DNA of 6,315 nt, from contig JAJFJX010000178.1 of NCBI GenBank assembly GCA_021773655.1, forward strand, positions 1 through 6,315, in the 5' to 3' direction. The notes beneath the pieces are model-generated. The model ran no database searches, had not been told where the DNA came from, and saw only the letters and a list, made by a program, of their open reading frames with translations. Of the stretch, positions 5,285-6,315 are shown piece after piece. The position numbers and the translations under genes were made by a program. Position 1 is the stretch's first letter, and each line of letters begins with the position of its first letter. The stretch comes from Panacagrimonas sp. Lineage in GTDB: Bacteria; Pseudomonadota; Gammaproteobacteria; Nevskiales; Nevskiaceae.

Positions 5285-6315
5285 TCAGCGCAGGAAATCG
5301 AACAGCGACATGCCCTGGATGCGGCTGTAGGACTGCTGCGCCGCCTGCAGCGCAGTCATCTGCAGGTTCAGACGTCCGATCGCTTCGGCGTAGTCCAGGT
5401 CACGCAGGCCGGACAGCAGTTCCTGTGCCTGGACGTCGAGCGCACCGACCTGCTCGACCGCCTGGTCGACCGCCGCCAAGCGGTTGCCGACCGTGCCGCG
5501 CACGCCGGACAGGTGCGCGAGTCCGGCATCGAGTTCCTCCAGCGCGCCGAAGAATCCGCTCTGGTTCTGCGCACGACCGGCCGCGTCGGCGGGCGATGTC
5601 TGGACCAGCGAAATGACCTTCTGCACCAGCGCGAAAAGATCCTGCGGCGCGCTCGGCGTGATGTGGAACACGTCACCGTCGGCCGGCGTGCCGTCGAGCG
5701 TCAGGTCCACGCCGCGAAAGCGGATGCCGGTGCCTTCGACCTGCGGACCGGACTGCACCAGCACGTTGCCGGCATCGCGGACCTCGTAGTTGCCGGCGGC
5801 AAAGCTCAAGGTGTAGCTGCCGTCGTCCCAGGCCGCGGCATCGGCCAGGCGTGCCCGAGTCAGATGCGCCGAACCGGTGTTGGCGGTATCTGCGTTGACG
5901 GCGAAGGTCTGATTGCCGGTGCGCAACGACTGGAACACTGCCGTGCCGGTGTCGCCCAGTGCAAGGCTGCGCTCGGGCGCGATGTCGATCACGCGCACGC
6001 CGGCGCCGCCGCTATAGGTAGCACCCACCGCATCGAGCGAGAACGGTGCGCCGCCATCGAGGGTGCCGCCGAACAGATGGCGCCCGCTGCCGTCGGTGGT
6101 GTTGGCGACGGACAACAGATCCTGCAGGCGCGACTGCAACTCCTGCGCGATGGCCCGGCGCGATTCCTCCGACTGGATGCCGCCGTTGGCCTGCAGGGCC
6201 AGTTCGCGCACGCGGTTGAGCGTGTCGCTGGCCGTGGCCAGGGCCGTCTCCTCGATTCCAAGGCGGTTGCGCGCGACGTCCGCGTTTTCGGAGTAGCGCC
6301 CGAACTCGGCCAGGC
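5285..6315 (-). CDS. flgL: Flagellar hook-filament junction protein FlgL (5' end outside window)
   Basis: FlgL (HAP3) forms, with FlgK, the junction between hook and filament. The visible 342 residues lack only the N-terminus; the frame continues to the right edge, and the residues before the internal GTG at 6211 are plainly part of the family core (YSENADVARNRLGIEETAL, then LNRVRELALQANGG), so that GTG is not the start. About 50-60 residues are probably missing. The middle (about visible residues 70-215) is the variable beta-rich domain, ending in GDVFHITPSAPQDLFALVQ, a stretch common in FlgL. The C-terminal helical region has LSGLRDLDYAEAIGRLNLQ and ends SYSRIQGMSLFDFL, the typical FlgL tail, homologous in arrangement to flagellin D0/D1. 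It precedes fliC on the same strand by 273 bp, as in Xanthomonas and Pseudomonas clusters, and is presumably transcribed from an upstream flgK-flgL promoter not in the window. Confidence 0.95.
   Translation of the reverse strand, partial: LAEFGRYSENADVARNRLGIEETALATASDTLNRVRELALQANGGIQSEESRRAIAQELQSRLQDLLSVANTTDGSGRHLFGGTLDGGAPFSLDAVGATYSGGAGVRVIDIAPERSLALGDTGTAVFQSLRTGNQTFAVNADTANTGSAHLTRARLADAAAWDDGSYTLSFAAGNYEVRDAGNVLVQSGPQVEGTGIRFRGVDLTLDGTPADGDVFHITPSAPQDLFALVQKVISLVQTSPADAAGRAQNQSGFFGALEELDAGLAHLSGVRGTVGNRLAAVDQAVEQVGALDVQAQELLSGLRDLDYAEAIGRLNLQMTALQAAQQSYSRIQGMSLFDFLR

Overview
The window comes from a GC-rich genome and carries two unrelated blocks that face each other. The flagellin termini (MAQTINTNVMSLNAQRNLN at the start, QNVLSLL near the end) and the order flgL-fliC-flaG-fliD point to a gammaproteobacterium, most likely Xanthomonadales/Lysobacterales. 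This assignment is an inference from protein style and synteny, not a database match.

Left block, + strand (1-1985): a two-component operon. It holds the last ~217 codons of an OmpR/PhoB-family response regulator, whose first ~10 residues lie outside the window, then 6 bp later a complete 440-aa membrane sensor histidine kinase. Both look most like the CpxR/CpxA branch. The operon ends in a 35-bp convergent gap that holds a small GC-rich inverted repeat.

Right block, - strand (2021-6315): late flagellar filament genes. In transcription order they are flgL (hook-filament junction protein, 5' end outside the window), a 273-bp intergenic region, fliC (flagellin, 382 aa), flaG (128 aa) and fliD (filament cap, 449 aa). 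The intergenic region ahead of fliC holds the best regulatory signal here: a sigma-28 (FliA) type promoter, TCAAGAAA-N11-GCCGAAAC, with exactly consensus spacing. Terminator-like dyads lie upstream of it, the nearer one ending in a T5 run just before the -35 element. The 83-bp fliC-flaG gap is dominated by strong overlapping GC-rich hairpins. These could protect the fliC 3' end or limit read-through into flaG-fliD, which would suit the large excess of flagellin over cap protein in a filament.

Together, FlgL forms the junction, FliC polymerises under the FliD cap, and FlaG is an accessory factor that affects filament length. The flagellin chaperone gene fliS, which often follows fliD, is absent at that position; the unrelated kinase gene takes its place. 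I found no mobile element, CRISPR array, tRNA or rRNA, and nothing that amounts to a new biological system. The points worth following up are regulatory structures and conserved immune-recognition epitopes in the flagellin.
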